This document shows, in pieces, positions 25,083 to 33,906 of a stretch of DNA of 54,371 bases. The notes under the pieces were generated by a model, which did not search any database, was not told the origin of the DNA, and saw only the letters and a program-made list of their open reading frames with translations. Source of the stretch: Gammaproteobacteria bacterium. GTDB taxonomy: Bacteria; Pseudomonadota; Gammaproteobacteria; Chromatiales; Chromatiaceae. The DNA lies in NCBI GenBank assembly GCA_021773975.1, contig JAJFJN010000002.1:1-54371 (forward strand), in the 5' to 3' direction. A program made the translations under genes and the position numbers. The stretch's first letter is position 1. Each line of letters opens with the position of its first letter.

Positions 25083-26525
25083 TTGTTTTTCACTGATCAA
25101 CAGACCCAATTCTTCCGCCCTCTGACCGGTAAATACCGCGAGCAGATTGTCGAGTGCCTGCGTCTGCTCTATACCCGTCTCTACAGTGCTCAGGCGGATT
25201 ACAGCCGTATTGTGATGCGTGAGCAGGTAGTTGAGACCTTCCAGGAGGTCATCACTCGTACCCCACTGTTGGATCTCAACGAGGATGAGACGGGTCTGCC
25301 AGTACGTAACGAACGTGAGCAGGCCAACTGGATTCTTAATCTGCTGATGGAGCATGGCTGGATTGAGCGGCAGGTTGATGAGGCCACGCTCCAGAGTAGC
25401 TATGCCTTCACCCGTGTGGGTCGCCTTTTTACCCAACCGATGGTGGAGGCGACGGGTGGCCGCTTTCGTACTCGCCATCGTAATACCCGCAATACTCGTA
25501 ATGCCCTGCAATCTTTTGTGGCGCGTGGGGAGGTCTATGATCTGCTCGATGCCTATGAATACTCCGAGCGTATCATCAGTGATTTTAGTGATGTCATTGC
25601 CGAGCTGGAGGAGCGCAAACGTCAGTTGGTACGAGAGGTAGAGTCCCAGCAGTTGGTGCAGCGTGCCAGTGATGAGTTCTTCGATTTTATGGAGAAACGC
25701 TTTATGCCGGATCTGGCGGTGCGGCTCTCTGCTGATAGTGTGGAGAAGTACCGGGATGAGATTCAAGCCCTGATTGGCAAGGCGCGACGTAAACAAAAAG
25801 ATTTTAAGGGCAATGCTGAAAGAGCACTGCGTAAAGCCGCCCCTGAGTTGTTGCAGGATAGCAAAGCCTCACTTTACTGGATGATTCTGGATGGCATCGA
25901 GAGTCGCATGCACAGCGCCAGTGAGATTATGTTGCCCGCTCTGCGCAGTGCTTTGCATGGTTTTACCCGCCGTGCTGACATCATCATCCGTCAGCTTAGT
26001 TTTAGTTGTAGTGGTCGCCAGAGTGAACTGGCACCCATCTGTCAAAAGCTCTCTGAATTGTCCGGTGAAGAGCAGTCAAAGCGGCTGGCCGCAACGGCTG
26101 ATGCCTTGGCGGGTATCAATATTGGTTTTGTTGAGCCTGGGCTGACAAAATTGCGCTCTAATCCCATTCACCGTGTAGTGAATACGGGGGTGGAGGAGCA
26201 TGGGATGTTAGATAAAGAGACGCGTCGCAGACTCTATATTGAGCAGGCTATGGAGCGAGCCTTTGCCGTCAATAACCAGGCGCTACGTGAGTATGTTGTA
26301 AAAGCACTGAGCCAGGGGCATCGCATTCAGAGTCATAACCTGCCGATCAACAATGCCCGCGAACTGCTGATGGGAGCGCATGCGATTGAGGTGGGTGCTG
26401 CGGGTAATCGCTCCAGCGAATTTCACTTCAAGGTAGAGGCCACTGGCCAGCGTGTCCATACCGACTATTTTGACCTAACCGATGAATTTACCATAGAGTT
26501 GATTGAATCCGATTATGCTGAATGA
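25083..26525 (+). CDS. jetA: Wadjet anti-plasmid system subunit JetA (kleisin)
   Basis: JetA is the kleisin-like bridge of the Wadjet SMC complex, which recognises and cuts closed circular plasmid DNA. The 480-residue protein begins MFFTDQQTQFFRPLTGKYRE, the characteristic N-terminus of the family. It continues as winged-helix and long helical segments without enzymatic motifs. The start is TTG; no better start exists in frame nearby. The family identification comes from the N-terminal signature and from the gene order jetA-jetB-jetC-jetD. jetB overlaps its 3' end by 11 bp. Confidence 0.9.
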   Translation: MFFTDQQTQFFRPLTGKYREQIVECLRLLYTRLYSAQADYSRIVMREQVVETFQEVITRTPLLDLNEDETGLPVRNEREQANWILNLLMEHGWIERQVDEATLQSSYAFTRVGRLFTQPMVEATGGRFRTRHRNTRNTRNALQSFVARGEVYDLLDAYEYSERIISDFSDVIAELEERKRQLVREVESQQLVQRASDEFFDFMEKRFMPDLAVRLSADSVEKYRDEIQALIGKARRKQKDFKGNAERALRKAAPELLQDSKASLYWMILDGIESRMHSASEIMLPALRSALHGFTRRADIIIRQLSFSCSGRQSELAPICQKLSELSGEEQSKRLAATADALAGINIGFVEPGLTKLRSNPIHRVVNTGVEEHGMLDKETRRRLYIEQAMERAFAVNNQALREYVVKALSQGHRIQSHNLPINNARELLMGAHAIEVGAAGNRSSEFHFKVEATGQRVHTDYFDLTDEFTIELIESDYAE

Positions 26526-27201
26526 ACCTCTGCAACAAGCGCTTGAGCGTGAGAATGTCTCCCTGAATGAGTTTAAAGAGCTGGTCATTCGGCTGCTCAA
26601 TTATGGTGTGTTGTGTCGCAATGAGAGCCTGGTGGAACAACAGATCTACGACCGTTATCTGCGCCTCCATGCACAGGTGGCGGATTACTTTGAACTGATG
26701 GATGTGCGTCTGCTGCATGAACCAAAATTTGAATATGTGCGACTCTATCCACCGGGTAGTCAGGTGCCTGGTATGGAAGAGGCTGAGGCATCTGCCTTTG
26801 GTGGTAGTCTGCGTAGTCGACTGAGTCAGCAGGAGGTTGCGATGGTACTGGTACTGCGACTGCAATATGATAAGGCACTGCGCGAAGGCAAGGTAGATGA
26901 AAATGGTTATGTCACAGAATCTTTGGAATCACTCGGCATTGCAATAAAAAACCTACTCAGTCGCAGTCTGCCTGAGAAGATGACAGAACGAACCCAACTG
27001 TTTAAACGACTGCGTCAATTGCGACTGATCAATTGTCGCCAGGATGAGCGGTTTGATTCAGGTGAGGCCTGGATCAAGATTCACCCCATGATTGTTAACT
27101 TTGTCAGTGATGAGTGCCTGCAAGCGTTAAGCGGTGAGAGTACTTCTGAGCTTGTTGCAGAGCTAGATAGTGAAGAAGAGGCGCAGGCCTCTACTGTATA
27201 A
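26515..27201 (+). CDS. jetB: Wadjet subunit JetB (kite protein, DUF4194)
   Basis: JetB is the KITE/MukE-like dimeric subunit that binds the JetA kleisin. The 228-residue acidic protein carries the DUF4194 features FKELVIRLLNYGVLCR near residue 20, FELMDVRLLHEPKFEYVRLYPPG near 60 and SRLSQQEVAMVLVLRL near 105. ATG 26515, inside the end of jetA, is preferred. An in-frame TTG at 26503 would add four residues. jetC begins 20 bp downstream. Confidence 0.9.
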   Translation: MLNEPLQQALERENVSLNEFKELVIRLLNYGVLCRNESLVEQQIYDRYLRLHAQVADYFELMDVRLLHEPKFEYVRLYPPGSQVPGMEEAEASAFGGSLRSRLSQQEVAMVLVLRLQYDKALREGKVDENGYVTESLESLGIAIKNLLSRSLPEKMTERTQLFKRLRQLRLINCRQDERFDSGEAWIKIHPMIVNFVSDECLQALSGESTSELVAELDSEEEAQASTV

Positions 27202-27221
27202 ATAGATAAGGTAGCAAAAAC

Positions 27222-30200
27222 GTGTATCTAAAAAAATTCGTCTACGTTAACTGGGGCAATATTCCAAACCTGGAATTTGAGTTTGGCCCTATTAATCTGC
27301 TCTCAGGTGGTAATGGTTCGGGCAAAACCACTGCTGCCGATGCGATCCAGACCATTATGACAGCAGCGCATGAGAACCTGTTTCATTTCAACCCCGGCCA
27401 GGATGAGACCACCCAGCGCGGGCGTGGTGGCAAGCGGGTGCGTACCCTCCCTTCTTATGTGCTGGGGTGTGATGATGGTAGCTATGCACGGCTTGACCCT
27501 ACCGATGGTTATCTCGCCGCTATCTTTCATCCCACCCAAGGCGAAAAAGGCGAACCCTTTACGGCCTTGATTGCGGTACGTGCCTGGCTGGATCAGGCGG
27601 GCAACCAACCGGCCGCCCGTCAGGATGAAGTGCTTTTCATGCTTTTGCCTGGTCAGGAACTGACACTGAAGCACTTTGTGCGTGAAGACAACGTAGGTAA
27701 ATATGTCACTCCGTTGGATAAAATCCAAACCCTGTTTATCAGTGAATTTGGTAAACGTCAGGTCGAGAAATATGACACTAAAAAAGCCTATCTGCGTCGA
27801 CTCTATGCCATCCTGCGTGGTCGTAATGATTCGGTAACTGAGCAGGAGGCCATTGCTGCTGCCAAGGCATTCTCCCGTTTTATGGCCTATAAGCCTGTAC
27901 AGGGAATTGATCGTTTTGTGTCGGATGAGATTTTAGAGAAACGGGATTTGGGTGATGCCATCAAATCCATATCTGAGCAGCTTAAAACCATTCACAATAT
28001 GGAGCGGGATGCTGCCCAGCTGGTAGAGTCCATCGGCATTCTTGAACAGTCCAAGCTTCAGGGTCAGCTCTATATAGAGCAGTGGATTGAACTCAATACG
28101 ATTGACTACACACTGGCGCAATATCATTTTCTACAGCGTCAGCAGGATTATCTTAAAGCCAAACAGAAACAGAAGGATCTGCAACAGGAATTAGAGAATA
28201 ACGGCAGTGAGATTGGGCTGGTGATTGAGCGTCGTCGTCAGGCTCATGAACAGCGGGTGGCGCTGGAAGCCCAACGCATGGGTATTAGTGCCCTGCAACA
28301 GAAGGATGAGCTGGAACAACAACGTACAGCACATCAGGAAGCCTTGACCACTGAGGCTACACAGTTGCTGAGGCAGGATAATCAGCTACAGCAGAATGTG
28401 GAGCAGAGTAAGGCTATTGCCAAAGGGTTGTGTTTGCCTCAGCTGTTGATTGATCTACCGATAGCGGCTGACCTTAATAGTGCAGCACTCTGCCGTAAAT
28501 TGTTAGAGCAGGGTGGGCGTGAAGAGATTGATTTTCATGCCCTGCTTGGGCGTGACATCCTGGGCGATCTTTCACCGCTTGAGCAGCATCTTGATCAGGC
28601 ACGGGTGGCGCAATGGTTGCATAATCAGTGGGTGGATCACTGGTATATGGCTCCTGATGAGGAGGGCGGACAGAACCTGCGCGACCAGCTGGCCGGTATC
28701 CAACATCAACGTCAGAATCGCTACAATCAGCAGGCTGCGAAGCACCGACAGAAACAGCAGGAGATTGAGCGACTGGAGTCGCATCAGGTCAACTATCCAT
28801 ATTATGTTGACAGGGCGCTGACTGAGATCAGAGCCAAATGCCCGCAGGCAGATCCGCGTGTCTTGTGTGATCATATTGAGGTCAAAGACCCATGCTGGCA
28901 GGCGGCGATTGAGGGTTATCTGGGCGGTGCTCGTTTCTCCATTATTGTTGAGCCTTGTTATGAGGCTGAAGCCATTAGTATCGTGCGTGCTATGTCGGGT
29001 CGGGATAATCGAGCGCGTATTATTCAGGGTGAAAAGGCGCAGCGGGATGCAGAGCGACTGCATCTGGATGCTAATTCCATCCTGCATGTGATGGGCTTTA
29101 GCCATGCGGTTGCGCAGAGCTATGTTACTGCTAGCTATGGCACGGTTCTGCGGGTGGAGTCGGCTGAGGCACTGCGCAATACACGACGAGGTATTACTGC
29201 TGATGGTATGGGTGCAGGCAGTTACAGCATGTGGCGTTGTGATCTGCCAGATGCAGAGCTGGTATTTGGCGCAAATGCACGAGAGCGTGCACTACTGGCT
29301 AAACGTACAGAGCTGGAACAACTGAACACGGAGTGGCAAAGTGCCAATGATTTGATGCAGGAGAGTGCCCGCCTCTTGCAGGCGGTGGATGGGTTGGTGC
29401 GACTGAATTATGCCGACACCATTACCCGCATGCTGGCTATTCATCGTGAGTTACAAAAGCTGGAGGGTCTGCTGGATCAGCTGGATCTGACCGAATTTCA
29501 AGAGCTGGAAAATAAGCTTGAAACCCTGCGAGAGCAAGAAGAGAAGTGGGGCATTCAAGAAGCTAGTCTGAATAAACAAGAGGGTGAATTTCAGGAGAAG
29601 CTGCGTAAGATTGCAGAGTGTAGTAAAGAGCTAAGCAAACAACAGGAAGAGACGCAGGCCAAGGTGGAGGCATGTGAAAGTCTGCTGCATAAACTGGCTG
29701 TTGATTGGAGTGATTTTGACTGTGATGCTCGGCTTAATCTAGCAGATGCTGATGCTAAAACATTAGCGCCAGAGATTGCCTTGGCAGACCGTAAAGAAGC
29801 TGAGCGACGACTGCATGCCAGTGAGCGTAAGATGGATGATGCCATCCAGTCGCACAATCAGAACTGTCGTCCCGCTGATGCCATCATCTATCAAAGTTTT
29901 GAGGGTGAGTATGATGCCAAGCTATTCCGTGCTGTCTGTGAGCTGCAACGGGACATAGATCGTGTCTATAACCAGCTTAAAAACAACATCCTGGTGGAGA
30001 AGCACCAGCAGCTCATGCAGTTGAAAGAGAGTTTTAACAGTGCCTTTGTTACCCATCTTTGCCACTCTATTCATCAGGCAATCAATGACGGTAAACGTCA
30101 GATTGAACAACTTAATAAAGAGCTACAGCATCACCGTTTTGGTGATGATCAGGAGACCTTTCGCTTTGATAGTGACTGGATCCCCGAGTTTCGTGACTAT

Positions 30201-30860
30201 GCCCGTTTCTTTGCAGAGGTCATCAAAAACCCAACCTTAGGTGATGGTGCCACACTGTTTGATGCTGATCTGTCGAAAAAGTCTAAACAGGTCAGAGATG
30301 ATCTAATGAAAATGCTGCTGGATGAGGATGCGCAGAAGGCGTTGCGCGACTTAGAGCGTATTGCTGATTATCGCAATTATAGACGTTATGAGATCTACAA
30401 AGAGGTGGAGGGCAAGCCGCCCATTGCACTGAGCGAATATGGTACGGGTAGTGGTGGACAACTAGAGACCCCAGCCTACATTATTCGCTCTGCGGCGATC
30501 ACCTCTGCCTTTCGCTTTGCAGAGTCAGGCAATCATCTACGTATGGTGCTGGTAGATGAGGCTTTCTCTAAAATGGATGAAACCCGTTCACGAGAGGTTA
30601 TCAGCTACCTAACAGAATCGTTGGGATTGCAGCTTATCTTCATAATGCCGACTAGTAAGTGTGGGCCTTTTATGGATCTGATCAGCAATGAATTTGTCTT
30701 TGCAAAATGCCCCAGTGAAAAACCCAGAGGGCAATTAAAAACCAGGGTATTGGTTGATCGTAAAGCATGCAATCAAGAGAAGATAAAAGCGCTTTGGTCT
30801 AATCACCGACGAAGCATTTATCAACAAGCAGAACTGGATTTTATGGAAGAGATAGTTTGA
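27222..30860 (+). CDS. jetC: Wadjet subunit JetC (SMC-like ATPase)
   Basis: JetC is the SMC/MukB-like motor of Wadjet. At 1212 residues it has an N-terminal ATPase half with Walker A GGNGSGKTT (residues 29-37) and long coiled coils (about 290-430, 500-530 and 690-870). A hinge region lies near residues 540-680. The C-terminal half has signature motif YGTGSGGQ and Walker B VLVDEAFSKMDE with Asp1112 and Glu1113. It starts at GTG. The protein appears complete, with all ATPase motifs intact, so the complex should be active. Confidence 0.94.
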   Translation: MYLKKFVYVNWGNIPNLEFEFGPINLLSGGNGSGKTTAADAIQTIMTAAHENLFHFNPGQDETTQRGRGGKRVRTLPSYVLGCDDGSYARLDPTDGYLAAIFHPTQGEKGEPFTALIAVRAWLDQAGNQPAARQDEVLFMLLPGQELTLKHFVREDNVGKYVTPLDKIQTLFISEFGKRQVEKYDTKKAYLRRLYAILRGRNDSVTEQEAIAAAKAFSRFMAYKPVQGIDRFVSDEILEKRDLGDAIKSISEQLKTIHNMERDAAQLVESIGILEQSKLQGQLYIEQWIELNTIDYTLAQYHFLQRQQDYLKAKQKQKDLQQELENNGSEIGLVIERRRQAHEQRVALEAQRMGISALQQKDELEQQRTAHQEALTTEATQLLRQDNQLQQNVEQSKAIAKGLCLPQLLIDLPIAADLNSAALCRKLLEQGGREEIDFHALLGRDILGDLSPLEQHLDQARVAQWLHNQWVDHWYMAPDEEGGQNLRDQLAGIQHQRQNRYNQQAAKHRQKQQEIERLESHQVNYPYYVDRALTEIRAKCPQADPRVLCDHIEVKDPCWQAAIEGYLGGARFSIIVEPCYEAEAISIVRAMSGRDNRARIIQGEKAQRDAERLHLDANSILHVMGFSHAVAQSYVTASYGTVLRVESAEALRNTRRGITADGMGAGSYSMWRCDLPDAELVFGANARERALLAKRTELEQLNTEWQSANDLMQESARLLQAVDGLVRLNYADTITRMLAIHRELQKLEGLLDQLDLTEFQELENKLETLREQEEKWGIQEASLNKQEGEFQEKLRKIAECSKELSKQQEETQAKVEACESLLHKLAVDWSDFDCDARLNLADADAKTLAPEIALADRKEAERRLHASERKMDDAIQSHNQNCRPADAIIYQSFEGEYDAKLFRAVCELQRDIDRVYNQLKNNILVEKHQQLMQLKESFNSAFVTHLCHSIHQAINDGKRQIEQLNKELQHHRFGDDQETFRFDSDWIPEFRDYARFFAEVIKNPTLGDGATLFDADLSKKSKQVRDDLMKMLLDEDAQKALRDLERIADYRNYRRYEIYKEVEGKPPIALSEYGTGSGGQLETPAYIIRSAAITSAFRFAESGNHLRMVLVDEAFSKMDETRSREVISYLTESLGLQLIFIMPTSKCGPFMDLISNEFVFAKCPSEKPRGQLKTRVLVDRKACNQEKIKALWSNHRRSIYQQAELDFMEEIV

Positions 30861-30936
30861 GCTATCAAACAAGCTAAATTGTAGTTTTGAGTAAGGTGGC
30901 TACGTGACTATTCTGAAAATCAATAAGAAATAAAAA

Positions 30937-30977
30937 AGCTGAGATATAACAACAAGGGCAGGTGTTATACCTCAGCT
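30937..30977 (-). terminator. Strong terminator of the small minus-strand gene
   Basis: On the minus strand a 15-bp stem (AGCTGAGGTATAACA with one mismatch; arms 30977-30963 and 30951-30937) is followed by TTTTTTATTTC. The T tract lies on the minus-strand side only, so it ends a leftward transcript. It also sits just after jetC and may slow rightward transcription. Confidence 0.8.
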
Positions 30978-30998
30978 ATATTTAGCCATAAATGGCAT

Positions 30999-31088
30999 TT
31001 ACTGCATTTGAGTAATCATTACGGCAAGAACAAAAAAAGCCAGTCCAGCAATCAGACGGATTAATTTATTCTTTTCTGATTTTGACAT
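30999..31088 (-). CDS. 29-residue single-helix membrane peptide between jetC and jetD
   Basis: The minus-strand frame starts at ATG (31088-31086), 9 bp after GGGAG. It encodes MSKSEKNKLIRLIAGLAF and, after FVLAVM, ends ITQMQ with a TAA stop. The layout is a basic N-terminus and one membrane helix (about residues 10-26). A strong terminator follows 20 bp after the stop codon. Shine-Dalgarno, compact frame and terminator together argue for a real gene. It lies antiparallel to the jet operon. I do not recognise a family; small stress membrane proteins and type I toxins have this shape. Confidence 0.65.
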   Translation of the reverse strand: MSKSEKNKLIRLIAGLAFFVLAVMITQMQ

Positions 31089-31341
31089 AATGCATGTCTC
31101 CCGATTTATTCGGTTTAGTTTTAAAATAAGGCTAGAAAACCACCAAATATCTCAAGCCAGTGTTGTTGGCTCTTACCTTTTAATTCGTCTGATTTGTGGG
31201 ATACTTGCGGAGAAAGTGTGAACTGGATCTTGTTTACATGAGAAATAAATGAGTAAGTGGAATTTTTATGGAAAACCCTAATATAAGAAGCTGAGCTTTG
31301 ATGCGTTTTTGTAGGCAGACAATTTTAGATAAGGTAAGGCG

Positions 31342-32484
31342 TTGGATATAAATAATAAACCTTGTTGGTTAGATGAACAGAAAGAGATCCAAAAGTTACT
31401 GGGGCTTTTTCTTGATGGACTTGATCGTATACCGGCTGAAAAAAGAAAAGGGCCACTGGGTATTAAGCTCACAGTAAAGAGGTTTCCTTTTTTATTTCAT
31501 GGCGGCAGTGAGGCTGATATGCAATGGGATTTGATAAAAATCCTTTGTAAAGAGTATCCCCTTTTTTCTATTCATCTTAATACCAAACGCGGCCTCTATG
31601 AGCCTGAATATACGGGAGCCAGGCTGGTAATTAATGCGGGTGCGGAATCAGTATTGCGCTGCTGGTTAAATCGCCCACGAAAAGCGTTGTCATTAATCGA
31701 GTGGCAGGCAGTAGTAGATGCAATGGCAGGTAACTTTCCTGGACCGGTTGAGCAGTTAGGCTCGTCCCGGCTTTATATCGGTAATAGATCTTGTGAAGAG
31801 ATTATCTCTGGATTTATTAAAATAGGCAGTTACTTAGGTGCCCCAGTAACTTTACGCCAGCTGAGCGCGGGCTGTTTTTTTGGGCTATCTAAATTTTTAG
31901 ATGGACGAGAGAAATTGGTCTGTTCACTCTATCCAAAATTGATGATTCTACCTCGCCCTCTAGTGGTTAATGTGTATCTGCCAAAAGAGGTCAGTGGTGT
32001 TTTGTTTATTGAAAATCAGGATAGTTATACATGTGCGATTAATGGTATGCCGACAGGTGTTGAGGGGTTTGCGGTGGTCTACTCTTCAGGATTTAAAGGG
32101 AGTGCTAACCGAATAAGATCTCGAGAGGGTGCATTGTTGCATCTACATGGTGATGGCGTTTATAAGTGGCGGGATATTTTTGAAGATTGGTGGTTTGCTG
32201 AATCAGCGCAAAAGTGGCCAGTCTATTTTTGGGGTGATTTGGATTTTTCAGGGATGATGATATTGCGAGCAATAAAGGAGCGGTTTAAACAGGTTGAGGC
32301 GTGGCCAATAGGTTATGAATTCATGCTGGAATTTTTGGAAAGCGGGGAAGGACATAGGTCAGATGAAGCTAAAAAACAGGATCAAACAGATCCGCGTATA
32401 ACGGGGTGTAAGTTTGCGGATGAGGTGCTATTACCGGCCATTAGGCAAAGAGAAGCGTTTGTTGATCAAGAGCTGGTTGTTTAA
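31342..32484 (+). CDS. jetD: Wadjet nuclease subunit JetD (TOPRIM)
   Basis: JetD cleaves the plasmid DNA extruded by the JetABC complex. The N-terminal DUF3322-like arm is followed by the DUF2220 TOPRIM nuclease domain. The metal-binding pattern is visible: FIENQDSY (Glu224 and Asp227) and WGDLDFSGM (Asp299 and Asp301), with a final acidic VDQEL. The 380-residue length fits. The start is TTG 31342 after TAAGGTAAGG. It is separated from jetC by 481 bp that hold the antiparallel small gene, unlike the usual compact jet operons, so it probably has its own promoter. Confidence 0.9.
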   Translation: MDINNKPCWLDEQKEIQKLLGLFLDGLDRIPAEKRKGPLGIKLTVKRFPFLFHGGSEADMQWDLIKILCKEYPLFSIHLNTKRGLYEPEYTGARLVINAGAESVLRCWLNRPRKALSLIEWQAVVDAMAGNFPGPVEQLGSSRLYIGNRSCEEIISGFIKIGSYLGAPVTLRQLSAGCFFGLSKFLDGREKLVCSLYPKLMILPRPLVVNVYLPKEVSGVLFIENQDSYTCAINGMPTGVEGFAVVYSSGFKGSANRIRSREGALLHLHGDGVYKWRDIFEDWWFAESAQKWPVYFWGDLDFSGMMILRAIKERFKQVEAWPIGYEFMLEFLESGEGHRSDEAKKQDQTDPRITGCKFADEVLLPAIRQREAFVDQELVV

Positions 32485-32489
32485 CTGAG

Positions 32490-33014
32490 CTAATGACTCT
32501 CTTCAAGAATTATAGAAACACTGGTTGTTGTCCAGCCTGAGTCGCCAATGGGTGGCCGCTCAAGATCAGACCAGAGCTGGGCTATTTGAGGTAGGGAGAT
32601 AGCATTAGCTTGGAACTCTTGGGCTTCACGCCGCAAAGCTACGATATATATATTGTTTCCGGCTAGATTGACCAATTGAGCCAGGTTAAGTGTTACCCCA
32701 TGTTCAGTTTGTAATATCTCTAAAACATCGTCAAAGCTGTGTATGGCGAGTAACGCTTGAGTCGTTTCGATCAGCTTCTGGTCATTGATCTCTTTTTCAG
32801 TAAAATCTTGTTTGCTAGTAGTTGTGCTGTGTGTTTCTTTTTCGTGGGTTTGTTGTAGCTCAATGGGTATGCGACGGAACGCTTCAACTGCATCGCGGGT
32901 AAAATCACTGGCTAGATTTGGGTAGGTTTGGTTTAACCTATCCAAATGGTTGGCACCTTCTTCCAGTGCCGTATAAAAATCAGCTGTGTTTTTATTGCCC
33001 ATTGTCATGTCCAT
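32490..33014 (-). CDS. Protein of unknown function next to jetD
   Basis: The 174-residue acidic protein converges on jetD with 5 bp between their ends. It has a helical N-terminal part (residues 10-55), a hydrophilic Thr/Lys/Glu linker and a C-terminal part with NLAQLVNLAGNNIYIVAL and a Trp-containing end. There is no signal peptide, membrane helix or enzyme motif. Internal starts at 33008 and 33002 are possible, and no clear ribosome binding site decides between them. It may belong to the accessory block or to the fdh operon downstream; neither is shown. Confidence 0.6.
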   Translation of the reverse strand: MDMTMGNKNTADFYTALEEGANHLDRLNQTYPNLASDFTRDAVEAFRRIPIELQQTHEKETHSTTTSKQDFTEKEINDQKLIETTQALLAIHSFDDVLEILQTEHGVTLNLAQLVNLAGNNIYIVALRREAQEFQANAISLPQIAQLWSDLERPPIGDSGWTTTSVSIILEESH

Positions 33015-33090
33015 AAATTTGCTGCTATTTGTGTGGATTGGAAAAATCCCTCTGTGTTATATGGTTAGATCGGCTTTTTTGAACTTTCCT

Positions 33091-33906
33091 TTAGGCTGTG
33101 GTCTGGCGGTGAAGCTGGGTAAGCTGTTGCCAGCTATAGATTGGGCCATCTGTGCAGACGTAGCTGCTGCCTAGATAACAATGCCCGCATTCACCAACAC
33201 CGCAGTGCATACGTCGCTCTAGTGCAAGCCAGATATCTTCTGAGGCGAGGTTGTTTTGTGTGAAGTAGTGAGCTACTGCATCCATCATCACTTCAGGGCC
33301 GCAGGTCAGAATGGCTTCGGGTTTTCCACCTGGTTTTATCTCTATCTCTGTTACATGATCTAGTGGAGTGCCAGCAAGCTGTTCGTTGTTTGAAGGGTGG
33401 TCGAATGTTTCAAGAACAGGCATGTACATATGCCAGGCTGAGCGCTCATATTTTAGAACTTGATCAGTGGGTGAGTGGCTGCCATAGATAAGTGCAACCT
33501 GGGTGTTTTTATCGGCTATTAGGTGATCAGCTATAGCTGCCAATGGGGGTAGCCCGATACCACCAGCAATGATTAATACACGCTTTCCCAGTAACTGATC
33601 TATTGGCCAGCCGTTGCCAAAAGGGCCGCGAAAGCCAATAAGATCTCCAGTATCACATTTAAATAGCTCAGTGGTGAGTGAGCCTGCTTGGCGAATTAAT
33701 GCTTTGAAGCGCCCATCTGCATCAGGCAGAGAGAGATATGTGAATGCGGCTTCGCCATGTCCGGGGAGAACCAGGGTAAAGAATTGCCCGGGTTTAGCTG
33801 AATGCGTAGTGCCGTTGATAGCTTCAAAGGTGAAGTGACGGGATGCCTCACCGTCATCATAGATCTCTGCGATTCGGATCGGCTGTGGGGTCATGAGTCC
33901 TTTCAT
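33091..33906 (-). CDS. FAD/NAD(P)-binding iron-sulfur subunit (HydG / sulfhydrogenase gamma-like)
   Basis: This diaphorase-type subunit should pass electrons between NAD(P) and the iron-sulfur partner. It has an FAD-binding barrel (HFTFEAING near residue 22, TLVLPGHGEAAFTYLS near 45). An NAD-binding half follows with VLIIAGGIGLPPL, and a C-terminal 2Fe-2S site with four Cys (MHCGVGECGHCYLG ... YVCTDG). ATG 33906 overlaps the stop of the hydB-like gene as ATGA. ATG 33894, after AAAGGA, is an alternative. The longer frame from 33972 is unlikely. It is the last gene of the fdh operon. Confidence 0.85.
   Translation of the reverse strand: MKGLMTPQPIRIAEIYDDGEASRHFTFEAINGTTHSAKPGQFFTLVLPGHGEAAFTYLSLPDADGRFKALIRQAGSLTTELFKCDTGDLIGFRGPFGNGWPIDQLLGKRVLIIAGGIGLPPLAAIADHLIADKNTQVALIYGSHSPTDQVLKYERSAWHMYMPVLETFDHPSNNEQLAGTPLDHVTEIEIKPGGKPEAILTCGPEVMMDAVAHYFTQNNLASEDIWLALERRMHCGVGECGHCYLGSSYVCTDGPIYSWQQLTQLHRQTTA

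Noticed and set aside
25077-25796. 239-codon minus-strand frame opposite jetA
   Set aside because: Low-complexity shadow frame; jetA has a family-typical N-terminus and operon context.
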